Assembly: GCA_029968055.1 (NCBI GenBank)
Contig: JASCNX010000001.1
Location: forward strand, 434,001 to 498,000
DNA: 64,000 nucleotides
Direction: 5' to 3'
DNA from: Xenophilus aerolatus
Lineage (GTDB): Bacteria; Pseudomonadota; Gammaproteobacteria; Burkholderiales; Burkholderiaceae_C
Shown: in pieces, positions 40,287-46,580 of the stretch
Numbering within the stretch: the first letter of the stretch is position 1
How the letters are laid out: every line of letters begins with the position of its first letter
The notes under the pieces: model-generated
Seen by the model: the letters and a program-made list of their open reading frames with translations, nothing else
What the model was told of the DNA's origin: nothing
The model's database searches: none
Program-made: the position numbers and the translations under genes

Positions 40287-41177
40287 ATGTTGGGACATTC
40301 GGTCGACAAGTACGTCAACAGCACGATGCACCAGACCTCCAATGCGCAGGGCTGGCGCCATATCCTGGCCGAGCGCTGGAGCCATGCGGCCGGCGAGCTG
40401 CCGCGGCTGGTGCCGCGCGACACCGAGGTCGCCATCCAGCTCGGCGGCCACACCCGCGTGGACCGCCGGGGCGGCGGCCGGCGCGAGAACACCGTGGGGC
40501 GGCCCGGCACCATCTGGCTGTGCCCCGCCGACATCGAAGAGGAATACATCAACGTGGTCGAGCCGATGGCCGACTGCCTGCACCTGTTCCTGCCGGCCCG
40601 GCCCTTCGCCGACACCGTGCAGCGCGAGTTCGACATCGACCCATCGCGCGCCGTGCTGCGCTACCAGACCATCGAGCACGATCCCTTCGTGGCCGCCGTC
40701 GCGCAGCAGATCGTGGCCGAGCTGGACCAGGAGTCCGGTGCCGGCCGGCTGCTGGTCGAAAGCCTGTCGGTGGCGCTCAGTGCCCATCTGCTGCGCCACT
40801 ATGCCGAGCAGGGGCCGGCCCGGCCGCTGGTCGAGAAGGCGGCGCGCCCGATGGACAGCCGACGGCTGGCCCGGGTGCTCGACGCCATCGAGGCGAGGCT
40901 GGACCTGGAGCTCGGCGTGGCCGAACTGGCCGAGATCGCCTGCATGAGCGTCGGCCACTTCACCCGCAGCTTCCGCGCCGCGACGGGCCAGCCGCCGCAT
41001 GCCTTCGTTGCCGAGCGGCGCATCGCGCGGGCCAAGGCCTGGCTGCGCGAGCGCCAGTGCCCCATCGAGGAGGTCGCCTATGCGGCGGGCTTTTCCACGC
41101 CCGCGAGCTTCTCCAAAGCATTCCGCCGCGCGACCGGCCGCACGCCGCGGGAATTCCGTCTGCAGGGCGGGGCCTGA
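40287..41177 (+). CDS. AraC-family regulator divergent from the molybdenum redox operon
   Basis: 296 aa. N-terminal ligand-binding part (VAIQLGGHTRVDRRGGG, GTIWLCPADIEEEYINVV) and a C-terminal double HTH (LGVAELAEIACMSVGHFTRSFRAATG and IEEVAYAAGFSTPASFSKAFRRATG). The AraC/XylS proteins of this type usually sense an organic compound and activate a divergent operon. The 183-base gap to the molybdoenzyme gene would hold the binding sites. ATG 40287 is not preceded by a strong ribosome site; an in-frame ATG 13 codons later (MHQTSN) is an alternative. Confidence 0.9.
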   Translation: MLGHSVDKYVNSTMHQTSNAQGWRHILAERWSHAAGELPRLVPRDTEVAIQLGGHTRVDRRGGGRRENTVGRPGTIWLCPADIEEEYINVVEPMADCLHLFLPARPFADTVQREFDIDPSRAVLRYQTIEHDPFVAAVAQQIVAELDQESGAGRLLVESLSVALSAHLLRHYAEQGPARPLVEKAARPMDSRRLARVLDAIEARLDLELGVAELAEIACMSVGHFTRSFRAATGQPPHAFVAERRIARAKAWLRERQCPIEEVAYAAGFSTPASFSKAFRRATGRTPREFRLQGGA

Positions 41178-41211
41178 AACGGCGCGTACGCGGCTGGGCT
41201 GTCTGTCGTCG

Positions 41212-41445
41212 TCAGTCGCAGCGGAACAGCACGCCGTCTCCCGGCAGTGCGTCGCCGCGGGGCTCGGTCAGGAAACGGATCGGTGCCCCGTCGATGCGGC
41301 AGAAAGCCATCGCCTGCGCCTCGTCGCGCGCCTTGAACACGCCATCGTAGAGCCGTACCACGCCCGAAGTCGGCGGCATGGCGCACCCGGTGAGCAAGGC
41401 CGCGAGGGCGGCCAGGCAGGCAACGAAAAGACGGGGGAGCTTCAT
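41212..41445 (-). CDS. Small lipoprotein
   Basis: 77 aa. Signal peptide MKLPRLFVACLAALAALLTGC with lipobox LLTG|C at residue 21, then about 55 residues with two more cysteines (FCRIDGAP and LFRCD at the very end) that may form a disulfide. The family is not recognised. It stands alone on the minus strand and converges with the AraC gene, 34 bases apart. Confidence 0.75.
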   Translation of the reverse strand: MKLPRLFVACLAALAALLTGCAMPPTSGVVRLYDGVFKARDEAQAMAFCRIDGAPIRFLTEPRGDALPGDGVLFRCD

Positions 41446-41500
41446 GAGACGGGGGAGTTGGGGACGGGCGGCGACGCATGTTAGCTGCGCCGCAAGAATG

Positions 41501-41531
41501 AAAAAGCCCGCGCGAAGCGAGCTGAACGGGC
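41501..41531 (-). terminator. Terminator, minus strand, after gene 41584-41889
   Basis: On the minus strand GCCCG and CGGGC (41527-41531 with 41506-41510) close a nested CGC-GAA-GCG hairpin and are followed by TTTTTC. Moderately strong. Confidence 0.6.
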
Positions 41532-41583
41532 CATTCGGCGTCCCGGGAGGTCCAGGGCGACTGCTCACCCCACGTCGGCCCGG

Positions 41584-41889
41584 TCAGCCGTCGTCGCGGT
41601 GGCCGTACTTGGGCAGACCGAATCCGAAGCCGAAGACCTTTCCTGGAGCACGGGCCTTGCCCTCGGCCTCCTGGACCGGCTCGCGTGGGCCGAGGTCCAG
41701 ATCAGGCACCAGGTTCTGCAATGCGAGCAGGCCCTCTGCCATGGCCAGCTGATAGCTCTGCAGCCTTCGCCTGCCGGCCTCGACCACGTCCCATGTTCCG
41801 TCGGGCAGCAGCTCGACCACCTCCCAACGGAACGCGTCCGGCTCCTTCTCGCCGACGGTCACTGCCAGCTTTCGTAAAGCACCATGCAT
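41584..41889 (-). CDS. Hypothetical protein, 101 aa
   Basis: Family not recognised. No signal peptide or membrane helix. It reads as a compact beta/alpha protein (DAFRWEVVELLPDGTWDVVEAG) followed by a helix (LQSYQLAMAEGLLALQNLV) and a glycine/phenylalanine-rich tail (GKVFGFGFGLPKYGHRDDG). Codon use is like the host. A terminator follows 53 bases downstream. It is the last host-like gene before the AT-richer gap. Confidence 0.6.
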   Translation of the reverse strand: MHGALRKLAVTVGEKEPDAFRWEVVELLPDGTWDVVEAGRRRLQSYQLAMAEGLLALQNLVPDLDLGPREPVQEAEGKARAPGKVFGFGFGLPKYGHRDDG

Positions 41890-42080
41890 TCATTGCTCCT
41901 GGAGGCGCGAGTGTCGATCCGGTCTCGCGGAGCTGCAACCTGCCTCATAGATGCGCGCCGCCGAGGTCGCGACCCGATCCATCGCATTGGTAATCAGCAG
42001 TTGTCTTGCCGAAGGAAAAAGAAACGATGTCGCCCTGCAGGAATTGTTTGATAAGGTCAGCTGCTGAAATTCCGACAGGT

Positions 42081-42347
42081 TCAGCGGTTGCCGCGCGCTG
42101 ATTTTCCGGCAAGCCCAAAAGTGGTTGCTGTGCCGTTGATTTGAGTCACCGGCAATTCATAAACAGACAAACCTTCCGCGTCAGCAAAAGGTTGTAGGAA
42201 TTCGATCATCTTGGCGGCCGACACTCCTGACTTGGACAAGACGGCCCAGTGCGCCTCCACCAACCGCTGATGGTGATGCGCCGTTGTCGCCCTGTATCGA
42301 GAGCCGCCCATTCGAAAGATTGCTGCGACTTTTTTCCACGCGACCAA
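42081..42347 (-). CDS. Hypothetical protein in AT-richer gap, TTG start
   Basis: 88 aa. TTG 42347 is preceded at 6 bases by a strong GGAGG, which decides this start; ATG 42311 is an internal alternative without a ribosome site. The protein is basic (AWKKVAAIFRMGGSRYRATTAHHHQRL) with a predicted helix around HWAVLSKSGVSAAKMIEFLQPF, no signal peptide or membrane helix. I do not recognise it. Its composition is clearly less GC-rich than the rest of the window, and it sits in the gap before two tRNA genes, which hints at transfer. Confidence 0.5.
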   Translation of the reverse strand: MVAWKKVAAIFRMGGSRYRATTAHHHQRLVEAHWAVLSKSGVSAAKMIEFLQPFADAEGLSVYELPVTQINGTATTFGLAGKSARGNR

Positions 42348-42687
42348 GATACGCCTCCAATTGCTAAGAAAACTTTTGTTTACACTGAAATGACTGCGAA
42401 CAAAATGGTTGTTTCAGAATGTACATTCTTCGCGTCTGCGTGACACCAGCGGATGGCGCGGTGTGTGAATTATTGGACACACATCAGGCTCAAGTTTGCG
42501 CCGCAGCGGCCGATATAGGAGCGCTTGTGCCGACGGTCTGTCAGGGATGCAGGACTCGTCCTACAAATTGGCTCACATTCTCCAGCTTCGACCGACGGTG
42601 TCCGGCGTGCAAATTCCAATAGACGCCGCCTTTGCGCACACTTCCACCGTTTTCGGTGTTTGACTCGGGCGCGAGGTATTTGGCTGC
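42348..42687. other. 340-base AT-richer gap with no convincing gene
   Basis: Between the TTG-start gene and the tRNA terminator. Visible: an inverted repeat TTTTGTT (42374-42380) / AACAAAA (42399-42405), and TGTGTG (42462-42467) / CACACA (42478-42483). A plus-strand ORF at 42419-42622 would give 67 aa with two CxxC pairs (CQGC, CPAC) but has no ribosome site; I do not annotate it as a gene. Confidence 0.6.
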
Positions 42688-42716
42688 AAAAAAGATCAAG
42701 CCCGGCAAGACCGGGC
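42688..42716 (-). terminator. Rho-independent terminator of the tRNA-Pro/tRNA-Arg unit
   Basis: Minus strand: GCCCGG (42716-42711), loop TCTTG, CCGGGC (42705-42700), then TTGATCTTTTTT. It lies 24 bases after the tRNA-Arg 3' end. Confidence 0.85.
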
Positions 42717-42739
42717 GTGAATCGAGAGAACGAGGGATT

Positions 42740-42816
42740 TGGCCTGCCCGGAGGGGCTCGAACCCCCGACCTGCTGCTTAGAAGGCAGCTGCTCTATCCA
42801 GTTGAGCTACGGGCAG
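42740..42816 (-). tRNA. tRNA-Arg(UCU)
   Basis: 77 nt on the minus strand with encoded CCA. Acceptor CTGCCCG/CGGGCAG, D arm GCTCAACTGGATAGAGC, anticodon stem GCTGC/GCAGC with loop CTTCTAA and anticodon TCT (42782-42780). Fifty-two bases separate it from tRNA-Pro upstream, and both share the terminator at 42688-42716. Confidence 0.97.
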
Positions 42817-42868
42817 ATTCCTGTTGCAGGAATGCGGTGCAGGCAGGACGGGAAGAAGGAAAAAAGGT

Positions 42869-42944
42869 GGTCGGAGCGGCGGGATTCGAACTCGCGACCC
42901 TCTGCTCCCAAAGCAGATGCGCTACCAGGCTGCGCTACGCTCCG
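42869..42944 (-). tRNA. tRNA-Pro(UGG)
   Basis: Minus strand, CCA encoded. Acceptor CGGAGCG/CGCTCCG, with the bacterial tRNA-Pro C1; anticodon stem TCTGC/GCAGA with loop TTTGGGA and anticodon TGG (42910-42908). It is transcribed ahead of tRNA-Arg. Confidence 0.97.
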
Positions 42945-42996
42945 ACGAACTGCGCATTCTACCCACAGAAAGACCCGTGCCCGACCGGCCGGCTCG

Positions 42997-43701
42997 TCAG
43001 CGCCGTTCGTACTGCGACTTGCCGAAGAGGATGTCGCGCGCCTTGTCGTCGGTGATGGGCTTGCGCAGGTCGGCCAGCACCTTGACGCCGCGCTGCACGG
43101 CGGGGCGGGCGGCGATGCCGTCGAACCAGGCCTTCAGATGCGGGTACTCGGCGAGCACGATGCCCTGGTTCTCCCAGCTGCGCAGCCACGGGAAGATGGC
43201 GATGTCGGCGATGGTGTACGCGTCGCCCGCGATGAAGGCGCTTTTCGACAGGCGTTTGTCGATCACGCCGTAGAGGCGCCTGGCCTCGTTGGTGTAGCGG
43301 TCGATGGCGTAGCCGATCTTCTCGGGCGCGTACATGCGGAAGTGGTGTGCCTGGCCCAGCATGGGGCCGACGCCGCCCATCTGGAACATGAGCCATTGCA
43401 GCACCTCGTAGCGCGCGCGGTCGCCCTCGGGCAGGAACTGGCCGGTCTTGCCGGCCAGGTAGACGAGGATGGCACCCGATTCAAAGAGTGAGATGGGCTG
43501 GCCGTCCGGCCCGTCGGGGTCGGTGATGGCCGGGATCTTGTTGTTGGGGCTGATGGCCAGGAACTCGTCGCGGAACTGGTCGCCCTGGCCGATGTTGACG
43601 GGGTGCACCCGGTAGGGCAGCCCGGTCTCTTCGAGCAGGATGTGGACCTTGTGGCCGTTGGGCGTGGGCCAGCTGTAGACGTCGATGGGCGCTTGGGGCA
43701 T
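42997..43701 (-). CDS. Glutathione S-transferase family protein (YfcG/YghU-like)
   Basis: 234 aa. N-terminal thioredoxin fold (IDVYSWPTPNGHKVHILLEETGLPYRVHPVNIGQG, residues about 5-40, of which SWPTPNGHKV is the active-site region) with Asn/Thr rather than Cys or Ser, and a helical C-terminal domain. The motif NNKIPAI and FESGAILVYLA match the Nu-class disulfide-bond reductases YfcG/YghU, which use two glutathiones. It reduces disulfides or peroxides with GSH. ATG 43701 is chosen at the family start; the upstream frame is the next gene's antisense. Confidence 0.9.
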   Translation of the reverse strand: MPQAPIDVYSWPTPNGHKVHILLEETGLPYRVHPVNIGQGDQFRDEFLAISPNNKIPAITDPDGPDGQPISLFESGAILVYLAGKTGQFLPEGDRARYEVLQWLMFQMGGVGPMLGQAHHFRMYAPEKIGYAIDRYTNEARRLYGVIDKRLSKSAFIAGDAYTIADIAIFPWLRSWENQGIVLAEYPHLKAWFDGIAARPAVQRGVKVLADLRKPITDDKARDILFGKSQYERR

Positions 43702-43823
43702 GGGGCTCGGCTTCCGTCGGATTGAAGTGGGTGAAGGGGCCGGCCAGCATAGCGGTGGCCCCGCCGGCCTGCCGGCGCCGTTGGCGCCGCCCCGCCGGGT
43801 GCGTGGACTTGAGCGGCGCGCCC

Positions 43824-45476
43824 TCAGGCCGTCGGCGCCATGTGCTGGTGGATCTGCGCCACCGCGGCCGCACCCTCGCCGATGGCGCCGCCCACGCGCT
43901 TGACCGAGCCGGAGCGCACGTCGCCGATGGCGAACACGCCGGCAACGCTCGTTTCCAGCGCGGAGGCGCCGTTCCTCCCCGTGCACACGAAGCCGGCATG
44001 GTCGACCTCCACGCCACAGTCATGCAGCCAGCCGGTCTCGGGATCGGCACCGATGAAGAGGAACACGTTGCGCGTGTCGCAGCGGTAGTCCTCGCCGCTC
44101 TGGCGGTTGTGCCAGAAGGCGCCGGCCAGCCCGGTGGCGGGGTCGCCGTCGAGCCGCAACAGCTCGGTGTGCGGATGCAGTTCGATGTTGGGCGTGGCCT
44201 CGATGCGCGCAATGAGGTAGCGCGACATGCTGGCCGCCAGCGACGGCCCGCGGATCAGCACCGACACCTTGGCCGCATGCTGCGACAGGAACACCGCCGC
44301 CTGGCCGGCCGAGTTGCCGCCGCCGACCAGGGCGACCTCCTGCTGGCTGCACAGCTTGGCCTCGATGGCCGAGGCCCAGTACCAGACGCCGCGGCCCTCG
44401 AACTCGGCCAGGCGCGGCACGGCCGGGCGTCGGTAGCGCGCGCCGCTGGCGGCCACCACGGTGCGGGAGCGCAGTACGCGCCCGTCGGCCAGGCGAAGGC
44501 GCAGGGCGCCTTCGGGGTTGTCGCGGGCGCAGTCCAGCCCGACGACCTCGACCGGGATCAGCATGTCGGCGCCGAACTTCTGCGCCTGCACGAAGGCGCG
44601 GCCGGCCAGCGCCTGGCCCGAGATGCCGGTCGGGAAACCCAGGTAGTTCTCGATGCGCGCGCTGGCGCCGGCCTGGCCGCCGAACGCGCGGCAGTCCAGC
44701 ACCGCCACGCGCAGGCCTTCCGAAGCCGCGTACACGGCTGCCGCCAGGCCTGCGGGCCCGGCGCCCACGATGGCCACGTCGTACAACGTCTCCAGCGGCG
44801 TGCTGTCGAACATGCCCAGGCAGCGCGCCAGTGCGTCCTCGCCGGGGTTGGGCAGCACCGAGCCGTCCGGGCACACCACCAGCACCTGGCAGCGGCCGTA
44901 GCGCTCGAGCACGGCGGCGGCGTCGGGGTCCTGGCTGGCATCGACCAGGTGGTAGGGGTGGCCGTTGCGCCGCAGGAAGTTCTGCAGCCGCGCCATGTCG
45001 GCCGCGTCGGGATCGCCCAGCAGCACCGGGCCGCTGTGGCCCGATTCGATCAATGCCACGCGGCGCAGGATCAGTGCCCGGGTGATGCGCTCGCCCAGGT
45101 CGGCCTCGGCAATCAGCAGCGCGCGCAGCGCGGCAGGCGGCACGACCAGGGCCTCGACATCGCCTTCGGCGTAGCCGTCGACCAGGGCCGGCCGGCCGGA
45201 GAGCTGGCCGACCTCGGCCGTGAACTCGCCCGGCCCCTGGCGCACGATGGGCACCACATGGCCCAGGCCGTCGCGCTGGCTCACGGCGATCACGCCGTGC
45301 AGGACCACCAGCATGCCGGGCCCCACCTCGCCGGCAGTGAAGATGCGCGTGCCGTCGGGGTAGTGCTCCACCGAGCCGAAGCGCGAGACGCGCGCCAGGT
45401 CGGCGTCGCCGAGCACGGGAAACATCTGGTGGCGACGGCTGTCCATGTCGGTGGGGCCGGTCTGGGCCATGGGCAC
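43824..45476 (-). CDS. Cyclic-nucleotide-binding domain fused to thioredoxin-reductase-like flavoprotein
   Basis: 550 aa. Residues about 20-140 form a cyclic-nucleotide-binding (CAP_ED) domain, 150-225 a thioredoxin-like region, and 230-550 a thioredoxin-reductase fold with FAD motif VAIVGAGPAGLAAAVYAAS, GGQAGASARIENYLGFP, NADPH motif LVGGGNSAGQAAVFLS and the closing FAIGDVRSGSVKRVGGAIGEGAAAV. The redox CxxC of real thioredoxin reductases is missing: the equivalent place reads VWYWASAIEAKLC. So it probably passes electrons to another acceptor. Divergent from the olsB-like gene, 132 bases away. Confidence 0.85.
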   Translation of the reverse strand: MPMAQTGPTDMDSRRHQMFPVLGDADLARVSRFGSVEHYPDGTRIFTAGEVGPGMLVVLHGVIAVSQRDGLGHVVPIVRQGPGEFTAEVGQLSGRPALVDGYAEGDVEALVVPPAALRALLIAEADLGERITRALILRRVALIESGHSGPVLLGDPDAADMARLQNFLRRNGHPYHLVDASQDPDAAAVLERYGRCQVLVVCPDGSVLPNPGEDALARCLGMFDSTPLETLYDVAIVGAGPAGLAAAVYAASEGLRVAVLDCRAFGGQAGASARIENYLGFPTGISGQALAGRAFVQAQKFGADMLIPVEVVGLDCARDNPEGALRLRLADGRVLRSRTVVAASGARYRRPAVPRLAEFEGRGVWYWASAIEAKLCSQQEVALVGGGNSAGQAAVFLSQHAAKVSVLIRGPSLAASMSRYLIARIEATPNIELHPHTELLRLDGDPATGLAGAFWHNRQSGEDYRCDTRNVFLFIGADPETGWLHDCGVEVDHAGFVCTGRNGASALETSVAGVFAIGDVRSGSVKRVGGAIGEGAAAVAQIHQHMAPTA

Positions 45477-45527
45477 TCCTGGTCGTTCGGGTGAGAGGGC
45501 GGTCGCGCCATTAGACGCCAGCCGCCG

Positions 45528-45567
45528 CCGTCATCCAACTGCCATGGCCATGTCATCCCGGCTTCAT
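45528..45567 (+). promoter_or_regulatory. PhoB box (four 11-bp repeats) upstream of the olsB-like gene
   Basis: Four 7-mers in exact 11-base phase: CCGTCAT (45528), CTGCCAT (45539), ATGTCAT (45550), GCTTCAT (45561), against the PhoB consensus CTGTCAT. The last ends 41 bases before the gene start. A weak -10 CAGACT is at 45578-45583. Confidence 0.75.
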
Positions 45568-45608
45568 GCCGCGCCACCAGACTGCGCGGCGACATCCACA
45601 GACCCTCC

Positions 45609-46475
45609 ATGAAAGATCTGCCCATTCCCACCCTCGCCCTGGCCGGGCTGGACCTGCGCCGCACGCTGTGGCCTGCCACCGTGTCGACAGCGCCGACCGT
45701 GCCGCGCGCCCCCGGCCTGGCCGCCGAGCCTCCGGCCGCCCCTGCGCAGCGCGGCATCGTGGTCGGCTGGGCCCGCCACCAGGACGAGGTGCGGGCGGCC
45801 CAGCGCCTGCGCCACGACGTCTTCGCCGGCGAGATGGGCGCGCGCTTGAGCACGCCGCTGCCGGGCCACGACGTCGACCTGTTCGACGACTTCTGCGAAC
45901 ACCTGCTGGTGCGCGAGGAGGTCACGGGCCAGGTGATCGGTACCTACCGCGTGCTCACTCCCGCCCAGGCGCGCCGCGTGGGCGGCACCTACAGCGACAC
46001 CGAGTTCGACCTGACACGGCTGCGCGGCCTGCGCGAGCGCATGGTCGAGCTGGGCCGCAGCTGCGTGCACCGCGACCACCGCCAGGGGGGAGTGATCATG
46101 GCGCTGTGGGGCGCGCTCGCGGCCTTCATGCACCGCAACCAGCTCGACACCATGATCGGCTGCGCGAGCATTCCCATGTGGCACAACGGCGTGACCACCG
46201 GCGATGCGGCCGCCAGCATCTGGCGGCAGGTGTCGCAGACGCACATGGCGCCGATCCAGTACCACGTGCAGCCGCGCCTGCCGCTGCCGGTGGAGCGGCT
46301 GGACGACTCACTGGCCATCGAGCCGCCGGCGCTCATCAAGGGCTACCTGCGCCTGGGCGCCAAGGTGCTCGGCGCGCCGGCCTGGGACCCGGACTTCAAC
46401 ACGGCCGACCTGCCCATGCTGATGCGCATCGCCGACCTGCCGCCCCGCTACCGCCGGCACTTCCTCGGCGACTGA
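45609..46475 (+). CDS. OlsB-like N-acyltransferase (ornithine lipid synthesis) / GNAT-fold hemolysin-type
   Basis: 288 aa. It matches the OlsB/hemolysin-like acyltransferases (AHL-synthase-fold): AAQRLRHDVFAGEMGAR, DLFDDFCEHLLVREE, VIGTYRVL, ELGRSCVHRDHRQGGVIMALW and GCASIPMWHNG. OlsB transfers a 3-hydroxyacyl chain from ACP to the alpha-amine of ornithine, the first step to phosphorus-free ornithine lipids, which replace phospholipids under phosphate limitation. The PhoB box in front of it and the Pho genes behind it strongly support this reading. OlsA, the second enzyme, is not in the window. The first 45 residues are a low-complexity extension. Confidence 0.82.
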   Translation: MKDLPIPTLALAGLDLRRTLWPATVSTAPTVPRAPGLAAEPPAAPAQRGIVVGWARHQDEVRAAQRLRHDVFAGEMGARLSTPLPGHDVDLFDDFCEHLLVREEVTGQVIGTYRVLTPAQARRVGGTYSDTEFDLTRLRGLRERMVELGRSCVHRDHRQGGVIMALWGALAAFMHRNQLDTMIGCASIPMWHNGVTTGDAAASIWRQVSQTHMAPIQYHVQPRLPLPVERLDDSLAIEPPALIKGYLRLGAKVLGAPAWDPDFNTADLPMLMRIADLPPRYRRHFLGD

Positions 46476-46507
46476 CGCACGGCGCCCACGCCAAGTGGCG
46501 ACAAACG

Positions 46508-46558
46508 CTGTCACGGGGCTGTCATGTGGCGTGATGACACTTCCGTGACGGCTGTCAT
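46508..46558 (+). promoter_or_regulatory. PhoB box upstream of ppk
   Basis: CTGTCAC (46508) and CTGTCAT (46519), spaced by 11, are a perfect PhoB box. A further perfect CTGTCAT at 46552 is in the same 11-base phase (46508 + 44); the positions between (46530, 46541) are poor matches. A -10-like CAGAAT is at 46567-46572. Confidence 0.85.
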
Positions 46559-46580
46559 CTTTGCCGCAGAATCAAGTTTC

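Noticed and set aside
42419-42622. 67-aa ORF with two CxxC pairs
   Set aside because: No ribosome site or promoter, and no recognisable zinc-finger spacing; kept only as a note in the gap entry.
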